DNA from: CAVUBL01 sp963739795
GTDB lineage: Bacteria; Acidobacteriota; Thermoanaerobaculia; Multivoradales; DATKCC01
NCBI GenBank assembly: GCA_963739795.1
Contig: CAVUBL010000017.1
Location: 62,001-126,000 of the forward strand
Direction of reading: 5' to 3'
DNA length: 64,000 bases
Below the pieces are notes generated by a model, which was given only the letters and a program-made list of their open reading frames with translations, was not told where the DNA came from and ran no database searches. Position 1 is the stretch's first letter. The number at the start of each line of letters is the position of its first letter. Shown here piece by piece: positions 10,901 through 20,300 of the stretch. A program made the translations under genes and the position numbers.

Positions 10901-12037
10901 CGGGAGGTGCGGGCGCGGCTGGTGCTGGTGGGGCGCTCGCCCCTTCCGCCGCGGGAGGCGTGGGCGGAGTGGCTCGACGGGCACGGCGCGGACGATCCGG
11001 TGAGCGCCAGGATCCGGCGGCTCCGGGAGCTCGAAGCCGCGGGCGCCGAGGTGCTGGTCCTGGCGGCCGACGTCGCCTCGCCGGCCGACCTGGCCCGAGT
11101 GCGCGCGGAGGCGATGGCGCGCTTCGGTGCGCTCCACGGCATCGTCCACGCCGCCGGCGTGCCGGGGGGCGGCCTGATTCGCGCCCGGGACCGGGCGAGC
11201 GCCGAGCGGGTCCTGGCTCCCAAGGTGCAGGGCGCCCTGGCCCTTCAGGAGGCCTTCGGCGACCTGCCCCTGGACCTCTTCGTCCTGTTCTCGTCGGTCA
11301 CCGCCGTCGCGCCGATCGCCGGCCAGGCGGACTACGCCGCGGCCAATGCCTTCCTCGACGCCTTCGCCGCCTGGCGGGGGGCCTCGGGCGAGGCCGCCGG
11401 CGGCGGCCGGACGGTGGCGATCGCCTGGGACGCCTGGCGGGAGACCGGCATGGCCGTCGCCACGGAGGTCCCGGAGGAGCTCGCCGCCTGGCGGCGGGAG
11501 ACCCTGGAGCGCGGCCTGTCGAACGAGGAGGGCGTCGAGGCCTTCCGCCGGGCCCTGGCGAGCGGCCTCCACCAGGTGGTGGTCTCCACCGTGGACCTGG
11601 AATCCCGCCTCGAGGGCGAGGGGCCGAAGGCCGACCTCTCCACCCTGGAGAGCCTGGCCGCGGCCCCGGAGAGCGCCCATCCGCGGCCGGCTCTCGCCAA
11701 CGCCTACGTGGCGCCGTCGGGCGACGCCGAAGCGGCCCTCGCCCGCATCTGGCAGGAGACCCTGGGCATCGACCGGGTCGGCGTCCACGACAACTTCTTC
11801 GACCTGGGGGGCAACTCCCTGGCCGGTTTGCGCATCACCCGGGCGATCCAGGAGCGCCTCGGCGCCGGGGTTTCCGACGTGTCGCTCTACGAGGCGCCGA
11901 CCGTCGCCACCCTCGCCCGCCTGATTGCGGGGAGCGGGGTGGAGGAAGCGGCGACCGAGCTCGCCCCGGCAACGGCCGAGGCCCTGAGCCGGGGCGAGCG
12001 GCGCAAGGCCCGCCTGGAGCAGCGGCGCGGCCGGTAG
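1931..12037 (+). CDS. Hybrid NRPS/PKS protein 1: FAAL-ACP-C-A-PCP-KS-AT-KR-ACP
   Basis: A 3368-residue loading and first-extension megasynthase with GGAGG six bases before its ATG. Domains (approximate residues): fatty-acyl-AMP ligase 1-590 (YTSGSTAEPKG at 178); ACP 620-695 (YPLDSL, phosphopantetheine Ser653); condensation 715-1145 (HHIVTDF at 842, Phe replacing the usual Gly, plausibly a lipo-initiation C domain); adenylation 1185-1675 (IYTSGSTGEPKG near 1337); PCP 1700-1775 (GGHSL, Ser1737); ketosynthase 1803-2230; acyltransferase 2330-2640 (GHSVG, Ser2434; HAFH at 2530, typical of malonyl-CoA); ketoreductase about 2700-3160 (GGLGGLG at 2977, Tyr3135); ACP 3260-3330 (Ser3296). The expected role is to activate a fatty acid, add one amino acid, and add one reduced C2 unit. 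Oddities: the KS has Ser1975 in place of the catalytic Cys, and the A domain lacks the usual Asp that binds the amino group. No DH, ER, MT or E domain is visible. Confidence 0.95.
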   Translation: MGETGDAVGGSAPTRGASTLIELLERRAGEAPAAAGYTFLTGTEAPPERLTWARLELRARAIAVRLREVAEPGDRALLLYPPGTEYIAAFFGCLYAGVVAVPVYPPRLGRPMGRLLAILGNAGASTALTTASLLASLEGAVPGTDRVRWLATDALEDAAAASWREPGVGPDDLAFLQYTSGSTAEPKGVMLTHANLLSNLEVIRRAFGVTPEDRGVIWLPPYHDMGLIGGILEPLYAGFSVVLFPPMGFLQKPLRWLEAVSAFRATVSGGPNFAYDLCVRKVGPEHRAGLDLSSWAVAFNGAEPVRAGTLDRFAEAFAPSGFRRSAFYPCYGLAEGTLLVAGGARGAGPAVGSFSAAGLESHRAVAAAPELAEKARRLVSSGRGPEGLRVVVADPEQCAPVEAGRVGEVWVSGPSVAAGYWRRPEETEAAFGARLATGEGPFLRTGDLGFLEGGELFVTGRIKDLLILRGRNVYPQDLEATAERAHPALRAGGAAAFAVESDGEERLVLVQELTREGLRADAGEVALAVRRALADEHEVQLQALALIRPATLPKTSSGKVRRGATRQAFLGDALEVASLWRLETAAQDDDGDEDATPSAIPEPGAGVSPAGGDETETAAGIESWLAAQVARRAGIERWRVDPRRPVADYPLDSLAVMELAHAVEERLGLFVPMERFFSGLTLSALAGEVLVARAAVAAPGASPSPPPPALDGAYPLSRNQLSLWFLHALEPESPAYNVPAAVRIRGPLGTRALRRALEALAERHPSLRTRFGASHGEPRQEALAEARLAFAQEDARGWSEGLLAERLRAEARRPFDLEADPLLRVTLFRRSALDHVLVVAMHHIVTDFWSMGVLMDELGALYRAFVTGADAPELPAATPYAEYVRRQEDLLAGPEGEALWAYWRDRLGGELPVLELHTDRPRPRVRGSRGEAVTTRLTPHRSDQLEALGRGAGATPFMTLLALFQVLLHRYSGQSELAVGTVTAGRTRAAFARTVGYFVNPLVLRADLGAEPSFAELLGEARREVLGAFEHQEYPFSLLVERLHPERDPGRSPLFQAMFVLQRAQLADGQDLTPFAMSSAVESAARADLGGLRIESQPMDLGIAQFDLTLSMGKIDGAYAASFDFPVDLFDEVTVRRLAEHFANLARAVVTEPGRPVSDLPLMSASEERQLVVGWNDTRADYPRESTLTALFEAQVDRTPDHDALVVVGDRLTYRELDRRANRLARHLRHLGVGPESVVGVLLERSAELMVATLAVLKAGGAYLPLDPDYPRERLVYSLDDAEVQLLVTRDRYASLFTPAPGQVIVRLDAEGPAIDAEPAERPAPLAGDWSLACVIYTSGSTGEPKGVLLEHRSLVNLVWSFLDSYEPGPEDRILPLTSLAHASFVGEIFPLLAAGGTLVLPTQDQLLDTGALLDLIARRSVSMVSTVPSMMATLNAMRDELPRLRLILVGGEALSAGDVDRLLGSVRIVNGYGLTEAAVCSTVHPVEPEELASGAKPRIGRPILNSQVYVLDSGLRPVPVGCPGEIFVAGDGLARGYHERAALTAERFVPNPFDPGRRMYRTGDLGCWSVAGSGPGSVSGALEYLGRIDQQVKLRGFRIELGEVESVLALHPAVQEAAAAVRTDAAGEARLVGYVVSGPGREAPTAGELLAYLRERLPDYMIPGAFVFLDALPFGPSGKVDTAALPAPVSDRPDLGAAYRAPRSELERRIAAVWSAALGLESVGLDDNFFDLGGHSLLMTKVHAELKRDLAGDLPDGLSLIDLFKYSTVGALAAHLANGRERPIAADERAGLRGPAARPASRDVAIVGLAGRFPGAPDVDALWKNVAGGVEGITFFTDEELLAAGAERAKLADPDYVKAKGILGGVDLFDAEFFGLNPREVELMDPQHRLFLECCWEALERAGYDPERFPGSVGVYGGESMNTYLLTNLLSHLEMVASVDTLQASLGNDKDPLTSRVAYKLDLTGPSITIQSASSTSLVAVHVACQGLLQGNCDMALAGGVSIHLPEVSGYMYQDGGTTSRDGHCRAFDASATGFVSGHGAAVVVLKRLEDALADGDHVHAVIKAAACNNDGSVKVSFMAPSVEGQVDVYTRAYREAGISPETLGYVECHGTATAIGDPIEITALSQAFGAYTDRQRFCAIGSLKTNIGHLDAAAGASALVKATLALEHRQIPPCLHFERPNPRIDFDSSPFFVNTELRPWEANGSPRRAAVTSLGMGGTNAHVVLEEAPPVPEPAPSRPWQLVTLSAKTETALDAQTGRLGEYLVERLAETPGGEAPPHLPDVAYTLSMGRKPFAHRRVLLARDAADAARALAGHDPERLLTGFHRGGDRPVAFLFPGQGAQYPDMARGLYETEPGFREDLDRCFEILDAATDWHLAEVLFPPAEDPEALERSAERLRQTEVTQPALFAVSWATARLWMRWGVRPAAMLGHSVGELVAACLAGVFTLEDALAVVAARGSLMQQMPPGSMLAVPLPEEEVRALLDGELSLAALNRRGLSVVSGPSEAVDELAGRLAERDLSCRRLLTSHAFHSRMMEPMLPAFIEVIKGTRLEPPKVPYISNVTGTWIRAEEATDPGYWARQLRGTVRFADGVAELLAEPQRVLLEVGPGNTLSTLSRQHPDRTPAQAVISSLRHPKQAGDDQAVVLEALGRLWIAGADVDWSGVWAGERRRRVPLPTYPFERRRYWVEPRPDAGRGRGARRGSGRLSDPADWFSVPAWRRAPFGGERAEEHPETVGSPEDWLLFAEESGPSRALAEHLAERLEGLGHRVTTVAPGERFEDLGSGRYRLAPGEPEGYERLLDGLGRVPGRIVHLWNVGGGTESDPGADREARLDRSVYSLLFLARALGARELPEGAALTVVSDGLQEVTGCEVLDPVKATLLGPCGVISREVSGLACRSVDLDPAELAGAGDAARAILAAAILREARADAPVAAAAPVALRGRHRWVRSFEPVRLEPRDGPPPVLRPEGVYLVTGGLGGLGLEIAGDLAREVRARLVLVGRSPLPPREAWAEWLDGHGADDPVSARIRRLRELEAAGAEVLVLAADVASPADLARVRAEAMARFGALHGIVHAAGVPGGGLIRARDRASAERVLAPKVQGALALQEAFGDLPLDLFVLFSSVTAVAPIAGQADYAAANAFLDAFAAWRGASGEAAGGGRTVAIAWDAWRETGMAVATEVPEELAAWRRETLERGLSNEEGVEAFRRALASGLHQVVVSTVDLESRLEGEGPKADLSTLESLAAAPESAHPRPALANAYVAPSGDAEAALARIWQETLGIDRVGVHDNFFDLGGNSLAGLRITRAIQERLGAGVSDVSLYEAPTVATLARLIAGSGVEEAATELAPATAEALSRGERRKARLEQRRGR

Positions 12038-12048
12038 GAGGCGAGACG

Positions 12049-14286
12049 ATGCGCGCTCGACGACCCGTTCTTCTCGCCCTGCTCCTGTGCCTCGCCTTCG
12101 CCGGCGCCGGCCACGCCGCCGACCCGGCCGCGGCCCCGGCGGCCGAGTACGTCCTCCACGCCGTGCGCCTGGCGAAGCCGCCCACCATCGACGGCCACCT
12201 GGAGCCCGGAGAGTGGGACGGCGCCGCCCTGGCCGACCACTTCGTCCAGATCGAGCCCGACGAGGGCCGGCCGGCGAGCCAGGCGACCGACGTCCACGTG
12301 GGCTACGACGCCGAGAACCTCTACTTCGGCATCCGGGCTCACGACGACGATCCGGGAAAGATGACCGCCAACATCCTCACCCGCGACGGCGACCTGACCT
12401 ACGACGACTCCATCGAAATCGTACTGGACACCAACCGGGACCGTCGGACCGGCTTCCTGTTCGCCACCAACCCCTTGGGAGTGGAGGTCGACGCCCTGGT
12501 GCGCAGCGAGGGCGAGGACGTGAACCTGGACTGGGACGGGCTCTGGGAGTGCAAGGCCACCCGCGACCCGGGCGGCTACACGGTGGAGATCGCTATTCCC
12601 TTCCGCACCCTGCGCTTCCCCCGCGCCGACGTCCAGACCTGGGGCTTCAACGTCGCCCGGATCATCCCGCGCCGCCGGGAGACCGCGTTCTGGAAGCCCA
12701 TGTCCAAGGACTACGGCTTCTACGCCCGCTACAAGGTCTCCCAGTTCGGCGAGCTCACCGGCATGACGGAGCTCGAGCCCGGGCGCCGCTATCTCGTGAA
12801 GCCCTACGTGACCGGCGGCTGGGACGACCAGAACCCCGAGCGCTCGGGCGGCGGCAACGTCGACGGCGGGCTCGACGTCAAGTGGAACCTGACCACCGAT
12901 CTCACGGCCGACCTCACCTACAACACCGACTTCGCCGAGGCCGAGGCCGACGACCAGCAGGTGAATCTGACCCGCTTCCCCCTCTACTACCCGGAGAAGC
13001 GGGAGTTCTTCCTGGAGGGGGCCAACCTCTTCTACTTCGGCGAGCGCCCCGAGCCCTACCGGGCCGCCGAGACCCAGCTCTTCTTCAGTCGACGGATCGG
13101 CCTGAGCGCCGACGGCGGGCGCCAGATCCCGGTCCTGGGCGGCGCCAAGGTCGCCGGCCAGGCGGGCTCCTACGACCTGGGCCTGCTCAGCCTGACCACC
13201 GAGCACCAGGCCTTCGAGAACCTGGACGGCAGCCGGTTCAGCGAGCCGCGGACCAACTACACGGTGGCCCGCCTCAAGCGCCGGGTCTTCGGCAAGTCGA
13301 CGATCGGCGTCCTGGGCCTGGCCACCGAGCCCTCGGGGCCGGGGTACAACCGTGTGGGCGGGGCGGACTGGGACTTCGTGCTCAACGACAACCTGAAGAC
13401 CGGCGGCTTCCTGGCCAAGAGCTACACCCCCGACCTCGACGGCGGGGGTGGAGACACCTGGGCGGGCTACGGTGACGTCGACTGGGACAGCAAGCGCTAC
13501 CGCGCCCGGGTCTCCTACACCGAGATCGGCGACAACTTCCTCGATGAGCTGGGCTTCATCCCCCGCATCGGCGTCCGCAAGTACCGCTGGAACGGCGACC
13601 GGATCTTCTGGCCCGAGGCGGGCAACCGGCTGAACATCCGCCAGGCCTGGTTCACCTACGGACTCGACTACATCACCGACCGCGAGAACCGCCTCGAGAC
13701 CCGCATCAACACCCTTCAGTTCAACACCTGGCTCAACAACAACGGCGGCGTGGCCTTCAAGTACTTCGACGAGCTGGAGGTCCTGACCGAGCCGTTCGAG
13801 ATCTCTCCGGGGGTGGTGATCCCGCCCGGCTCCTACCCCTTCCGGAGCTACTTCTTCGGTTTCAACACCGACTACTCGAAGCCCCTGGGGGGTGCGGGAC
13901 GGGCGGCGTGGGGCGAGTACTACGACGGCCACTACCTCCAGACCTTCTACGCCCTCGTCTACCGGCCGCTGCCCGGCCTGTTCACCGCCGGGAGCTACCA
14001 GCGAACCGACGTCCACTTGAGCGCGGGGGACTTCTCCAACGAGCTGTTCCAGGGCGAGGTCGCCTACGCCTTCTCGCCCCGCCTGTCCACCCGCACCGCC
14101 GTGCAGTGGAACGCCGAGCAGAACTTCCGCTTCCGGGCCCTGGTGAGCTGGACGTTCCGCCCGGGATCGAAGTTCTACCTGGTGTACGACGACCTGCGGG
14201 ACCTGACCGATCCGCTCCAGCGCTTCGACACCCGGGTGGGCCTGCCCGGCCGCTCGCTGGTGGCCAAGACGGTGGTGGCCTTCTGA
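12049..14286 (+). CDS. Outer-membrane beta-barrel protein, CBM9-like + DUF5916
   Basis: The ATG at 12049 was chosen because AGGAGG lies 7 bases upstream and a good signal peptide follows directly (residues 1-24). The product is 745 residues. Residues about 40-230 look like a carbohydrate-binding family 9-like domain (PPTIDGHLEPGEWDGA, then a repeated-strand pattern with RDGDLTYDDSIEIVLDT). The remainder, rich in alternating aromatic and polar residues, fits the DUF5916 barrel, and the chain ends in Phe as outer-membrane proteins often do. Relatives are poorly characterised diderm outer-membrane proteins. The gene lies 11 bases after protein 1 and 46 before protein 2, so it is co-transcribed with the assembly line. 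A role in product passage or cell-surface binding is inference from position only. Confidence 0.85.
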   Translation: MRARRPVLLALLLCLAFAGAGHAADPAAAPAAEYVLHAVRLAKPPTIDGHLEPGEWDGAALADHFVQIEPDEGRPASQATDVHVGYDAENLYFGIRAHDDDPGKMTANILTRDGDLTYDDSIEIVLDTNRDRRTGFLFATNPLGVEVDALVRSEGEDVNLDWDGLWECKATRDPGGYTVEIAIPFRTLRFPRADVQTWGFNVARIIPRRRETAFWKPMSKDYGFYARYKVSQFGELTGMTELEPGRRYLVKPYVTGGWDDQNPERSGGGNVDGGLDVKWNLTTDLTADLTYNTDFAEAEADDQQVNLTRFPLYYPEKREFFLEGANLFYFGERPEPYRAAETQLFFSRRIGLSADGGRQIPVLGGAKVAGQAGSYDLGLLSLTTEHQAFENLDGSRFSEPRTNYTVARLKRRVFGKSTIGVLGLATEPSGPGYNRVGGADWDFVLNDNLKTGGFLAKSYTPDLDGGGGDTWAGYGDVDWDSKRYRARVSYTEIGDNFLDELGFIPRIGVRKYRWNGDRIFWPEAGNRLNIRQAWFTYGLDYITDRENRLETRINTLQFNTWLNNNGGVAFKYFDELEVLTEPFEISPGVVIPPGSYPFRSYFFGFNTDYSKPLGGAGRAAWGEYYDGHYLQTFYALVYRPLPGLFTAGSYQRTDVHLSAGDFSNELFQGEVAYAFSPRLSTRTAVQWNAEQNFRFRALVSWTFRPGSKFYLVYDDLRDLTDPLQRFDTRVGLPGRSLVAKTVVAF

Positions 14287-14332
14287 GCCCGGATCGGCTC
14301 GACCCCCGCGTGCCCCAGGAGACCGCGACGCC

Positions 14333-17300
14333 ATGAGCCGAGAGACGACCGGTACCGAGATCGCCGTCGTGGGGATGGCGGGGCGCTTCCCCGGCGCCCG
14401 GGACGTTGGCGAGCTGTGGAAGAACCTGTGCGACGGCGTCGAGTCGATTCGGCGCCTGAGCCCGGAGGAGCTCGTCGGCCTGGGGGTCGGCGAGGAGCTC
14501 GCCCGCGACCCCGCGTGGGTGCCGGCGGTGGCCCAGCTCGACGGCTACACCGACTTCGACGCTCCCTTCTTCGGCGTCAACCCCCGCGAGGCCGAGACCA
14601 TGGACCCCCAGCACCGGGTGCTCCTGGAGCTCGCCTGGCACGCCCTGGAGGACGCCGGCTACGACCCTTTGCGCCCGCCCGGGGCGGCGGGCGTCTTCGC
14701 CGGCGCGACGCTCAGCACCTACCTGCTTTTCCACCTGGCGCGCAACCGTCGGGTGACGGCCGGCACCGACCCGCTGCAGCTCATCGTGGGCAACGCCCCC
14801 GACTCCCTGGCCACCCGCGTCTCCTACAAGCTCGGCCTCAAGGGCCCGAGCCACGCCGTCCAGTGCGCCTGCTCGACCTCCCTGGTGGCGGTCCACCTGG
14901 CCTGCCAGAGCCTGCTCTCCGAGGAGTGTGACCTGGCCCTCGCCGGGGGGGTCTCGGTCAACGTGGCCCAGGGCGCCGGCTACCGCTACGTCCAGGACTC
15001 GATCCTCTCGCCCGACGGCCGCTGCCGGCCGTTCGACGCCGGGGCCCGGGGGACCCTCTTCGCCTCCGGCGCCGGGCTGGTGGTGCTGCGGCGGCTGGAG
15101 GACGCCCTCGCCGACGGCGACCGGGTGCGCGCCGTGATCCTGGGCTCGGCGGTGAACAACGACGGCTCGGTGAAGGTGGGCTTCACCGCGCCCTCGGTCG
15201 AGGGGCAGGCGGCGGTCATCTCCGAGGCCCTGGCGGTGGCTGGGGTCGAGGCCGATTCCATCGGGTACGTAGAGGGCCACGGCACCGGCACCGCCCTGGG
15301 CGACCCGGTGGAGGTCCAGGCCCTCACCCGGGCCTTCGGGGCCGTCACCGACCGGAAGGGCTTCTGCGCCCTGGGCTCGATCAAGTCCAACTTCGGCCAC
15401 CTGGACGTGGCCGCCGGCGTCGCCGGTCTGATCAAGACCGTCCTCGCCCTCGAGCACGGTCGCATCCCGCCGACCCTCCACTTCACGGCCCTGAACCCGA
15501 AGATCGACCTCGCGGCCTCGCCGGTCTACGTGGCGGCGGAGCTCGCCGACTGGCCGGCGGACCCGGACCGTCCCGGCCCCCGGCGTGCCGGGGTGAGCTC
15601 CTTCGGCCTGGGCGGGACCAACGCCCACGTGGTCCTGGAGCAGGCGCCCGCGGCAGCGGCGGCGGGATCGGGGGCGGCCCGTCCGTGGCAGCTCGTCGTC
15701 CTGTCGGCCAAGACCGCCCCGGCCCTGGAGGCGGCGACCGGGCGCCTGGCGGGCCACCTCCGCGCCCACCCGGAGCTCTCCTTTGCCGACGCCGCCTACA
15801 CCCTCCAGGTGGGTCGCTCTCCCTTCCCCGAGCGGCGGGTCGCCGTCTGCCGCGGCCCGGAGGACGCCGCCGCCTGCCTGGAGAGCCTGGAGCCCGCGCG
15901 GGTCGCCACGGCCTCGGGAGTGGGCTCGGCGGGGCCGGCGCGGGTCGCCTTCCTGCTGCCCGGCCAGGGCTCCCAGTACCCCGGCATGGCGGGGGAGCTC
16001 TACGAGACCGAGCCGGTCTTTCGCGCCGAGGTGGACCGGGCGGCCGGGCTCCTGGCGCCGCGCCTGGGTGTCGACCTCTCGAAGGTCCTCACCGGCGAGG
16101 GGGCCGGCGACGGCGAGGCCGAGCGCCTGCTCGCGGGCCACCGGGTGGGGCAGTGCGCCCTGTTCGTCGTGGAGCACGCCCTGGCCGCCCTCTGGACGAG
16201 CTGGGGCGTGACGCCCCGGGCGCTCCTCGGCCACTCGCTGGGCGAATACGTGGCCGCCTGCCTCGCCGGCGTCTTCTCCCTGCCCGACGCCCTCGAGGTG
16301 GTGGCCGAGCGCGGGCGTCTGATGGCCGAGGCGCCGGCGGGAGGGATGCTCTCGGTCTCTCTCGGCGAAGCCGAGCTGGCGCCGCGCCTCGGCGAGCTGG
16401 GTCTCGCTCTCGCGGCAGTCAACGCCCCGGAGGTGATCACGGTCTCGGGGCCCGCTCCGGCCCTCGACACCCTCGCCGGCGAGCTCGCCCGGCGCGGGGT
16501 CGAGCACCGGCGGCTGCACGCGGCGGTGGCGGTCCACTCGCCGCTCCTGGAGGCGGCCCGGGAGGCGCTGGTCGAGCGCCTCTCCCACTGCCGTTTGTCG
16601 CCGCCCCGAATCCCCTTCATCTCCAACGTCACCGGAGACTGGATCACCGACGCAGAGGCCACCGACCCGGCGTACTGGGGCCGCCACCTGGTCTCTCCCG
16701 TGCGCTTCTCCGACGGCCTCGCCACCCTGCGCGACCGGCTCCCGGACGGCCCCGCTCCGGTGCTCCTGGAGGTGGGCCCCGGGCGGACCCTGGCGACCCT
16801 CGCCTCCCTCCAGGCCGGCGCCGGCGGGGGCGAGGCGGTTCTCACGTCGCTCCGCCATCCGAAAGAGAGCGCCTCCGACGTGGCGACCGTCCTGGGGGCT
16901 CTGGGTCGGCTCTGGCTGCGTGGGGTCGAGGTGGACTGGCAGGCCCTCCACCAGGGTCGCGGAGCGCGGCGGGTCGCCGTGCCCGGCTACCCCTTCGAGC
17001 GCCGCCGCTACTGGGTCGAGCCCGACGCCGCCTCTGCGGACGCAGGAGAAGGCGCCCAGGGCCTCGCCGCCTTCGCCCCCGGCGTGGCCGCCGCGGCCCC
17101 GGCCGCCCAGGAGCAGGAAGCGGAGCTCCACGACCGTCCCGCCCTCGCCACCGGGTTCGTCGAGCCCCGGACCGAGGTCGAGCGCACGGTGGCGGGCATC
17201 TGGTGCCAGGTCCTGGGGGTCGAGCGGGTGGGGGCCCTGGACAGCTTCTACGACCTGGGGGGCCACTCCCTCCTCGCCACTCAGGTGGCCTCCCGTCTGC

Positions 17301-20300
17301 GAGAGAGCTTCGGCGTCGAGCTGTCGGTGGACCAGGTGCTCGAAGGGCCGACGGTGGCCGGCATGGCCGGCATGGTCGCCGACCTCCTGGCCGCCGAGCG
17401 CCGTCCGGCGACCGCCTCCGCCGACGGCCGGGCGGCCGAGACGATCCCCCGGCGCGCCGACCCGGCGGCACCGGCTCCCCTGTCCTTCGCCCAGGAGCGC
17501 CTCTGGTTCCTGCAACGGGTGGATCGGGCCACCACCGCCTTCAACCTCCTCTTCGCCGTCGAGATGCGCGGGCCGGCAAACCTGGCGGCCCTGGCCAGGG
17601 CCTTCGGCGAGGTGCGCCGGCGCCACGCCTCGCTGCGCACCACCTTCGGCGAAGAGGCGGGACGGACCTTTCAGGTGGTCGCCGGCCCCGAGACCGGAGC
17701 CAGGACCGGAGCCAGGACCGGAGCCAGGACCGGAGTCGGGGCGATCCTGCCCCTCCCGGTGGTGGACCTCTCCGGGCTGCCCGCGGATCGGCGCGTCGCC
17801 GCCGCCAGGCACCTGGCGGCGGTGGAGCACCAGCGCGCCTTCGACCTGGAGCGGGGCCCCCTCTTCCGGGTCTCCGTGCTCCGCCTGGGCGAGACCGGGG
17901 AGGCGGCGGAGCACGTCTGCCTGGTGGCCATGCACCACGTGATCTCCGACGGCTGGTCGATCGGCGTGCTGCTGCGCGAGACGGCGGCTCTCTACGGGGC
18001 GTTCGTCCGCGGCGAGCCCTCGCCGCTGCCCGAGCCGCGCCTCCAGTACGCCGACTTCGCCGAGTGGCAGCGCCGGCGCCTCCAGGGCGAGACGCTGGAG
18101 GCCCACCTCGGCTTCTGGCGCGAGCGCCTGGCGGAGCTCCCGGCGCCCCTCGACCTGCCGACCGACCGGCCGCGCGCCGCGGAGCGAGGGTTCGAGGCGC
18201 GGGCGGAGGGCCTGGTGCTTCCGGCGGAGCTCACCGCCCGCCTCGAGGAGGTGAGCCGGCGCCACGGCGCGACTCTCTTCATGACCCTGCTGGCGGCCTT
18301 CGAGGTCTTCCTCTTCCGGTCGACGGGGCGGACCGACCTGCTGGTGGGTGCGCCCATCGCCAACCGCAACCGGGCCGAGATCGAGGAGCTCATCGGCTTC
18401 TTCCTCAACACCCTGGTGCTCCGCGCCCGGCTGGCCCCTGAGAAGCCGTTCAGCGCCCTCCTCGAGGAAGTTCGGCGGGCCGCCCTGGGGGCCTACGCCC
18501 ACCAGGACCTTCCCCTCGAGACCCTGCTCCGGGCGGCGGGGGTGGACGACCCGCGGGTGGCCGACGGGCTGCTGCGGGCCATGTTCCTGTTCCAGAACGT
18601 CCCGACCCCGGCCCTGGAGGCGGCGGGGCTCGAGCTCCGGAGCTTTTCGGGCGATGAGACCGGAGCCGAGCTGGGCACCGCGGCCTTCGACCTGACCCTG
18701 ACCCTCGACTCCCGGCCCTCCGGGATCGAGGCCGTCGTCACCTACAACGCGAAGCTCTTCGACCGCGCCACCGCCGCGCGCTGGCTGGCCCACTACCGGA
18801 GCCTCCTCGAGGCCGTGGCCGCCGATCCGGAGCGGCCGGTCGTCGAGCTGCGCCTGCTGCCGGAGGAGCTCGAGGCCGCCGAGGCCGCGGCGAGCGGGTG
18901 GGGTGGCGAGTCGGACCTCGCCGCTCCTCCGGCCGAGCCGGTCCATCGGACGATCGCCGCCCGGGCGGCCGAGGTCCCCGACGCGGTGGCGGTGGTCGCC
19001 GGCGCCGAGCACCTCTCCTACGGCGAGCTCCGGCGCCGGGTCCGGGCCCTGGCGCGGCGCCTCCGCGGCCTGATCTCGGAGGGGGTCTCGGAGGGGATCT
19101 CAGATGGTGGCGCGGGAACCCTCACCGCCGACACCCGGGTGGCTCTCGCCCTGGAGCGCTCGCCCGGGCAGATCGTGGCCCTCCTCGCCGTCCTCGAGGC
19201 GGGGGCCGCCTACGTGCCGGTGGACCCGGCCTACCCCGAGGAGCGCCGCGCCCTGATCCTCGAGGACTCGGGAGTGCGGGCGGTGGTGACCTCTCCCGCC
19301 CTGGCCGGCGCCTTCGGCGGCGACTCGCTCCCGCGGGTGGTGGTGGAGCCGGAGCCGGAGAGCGCTTCGCCCGCTCCCCGCGAGGCACCGCCGACCCCCA
19401 CCGAGGCCGCCGCCTACCTGATCTACACCTCCGGCTCGAGCGGCCGGCCGAAGGGGGTCGTAGTGCCCCACCGCGCCCTCGCGGCGTTCGTCGACGCCGC
19501 CCGCCGCGAGTACCGGATCGGCCCCTCGGACCGGGTGCTCCAGCTCGCCTCGGTGAGCTTCGACACGAGTGCCGAGGAGATCTTCCCGACCTTGGCGGCC
19601 GGTGCCACCCTGGTGCTTCGGGACGAGGAGATGCTGTCCTCGGCGCCGGCCTTCCTCGACGCCTGCGCCCGCCACCGCCTGACGGTGATCGACTTTCCCA
19701 CCGCCTACTGGCACGAGCTGGTGGCCGGCCTGGAGTCGGGCGACCTGGGCGACCTGGTGATGGGCCCGCCGGTCTCCCTGGTGATCCTGGGCGGCGAGCG
19801 GGTCGTCCCGGAGCGCCTGGCGGCCTTCGCCGGTCGGCTCGCCCCGGGAGTCCGCCTGCTCAACACCTACGGCCCCACCGAGACCACGGTGGCCGCCACC
19901 CGCTGCGACCTCCTGACCGGCGGCGAGGAGGTGGTGCGCCGGGCCCGGGAAGGGATCGACCCGCCCATCGGCCGCCCCCTGGCGAACGCCACCGCCCACG
20001 TCCTCGACCCCTGGCTCCGGCCGCTGCCCGCGGGAATGCCGGGGGAGCTGGCCCTGGGCGGCCACGGCGTGGCCCGCGGCTACCTGGGCCGGCCGGCGGC
20101 CACCGCCGAGCGCTTCGTGCCCGACCCCTTCGCGGCCGGGCGCCCCGGCGCGCGCCTCTACCGCACTGGCGACCGGGCTCGCCGGCGGCCGGAGGGGGCC
20201 GTGGACTTCCTGGGGCGGATCGACCATCAGGTCAAGATCCGGGGCTTCCGGGTGGAGCTGGGGGAGATCGAGGCCGCCTTGCGCCGCCACCCGGCGGTCG

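Noticed and set aside
10960..12048. Upstream extension of the DUF5916 gene into protein 1
   Set aside because: The extension overlaps coding DNA in another frame and is low-complexity. The ATG at 12049 has AGGAGG and a signal peptide.
17693..17740. CRISPR-like array
   Set aside because: The units are 12-bp in-frame tandem repeats without spacers. No CRISPR array is seen anywhere in the window.
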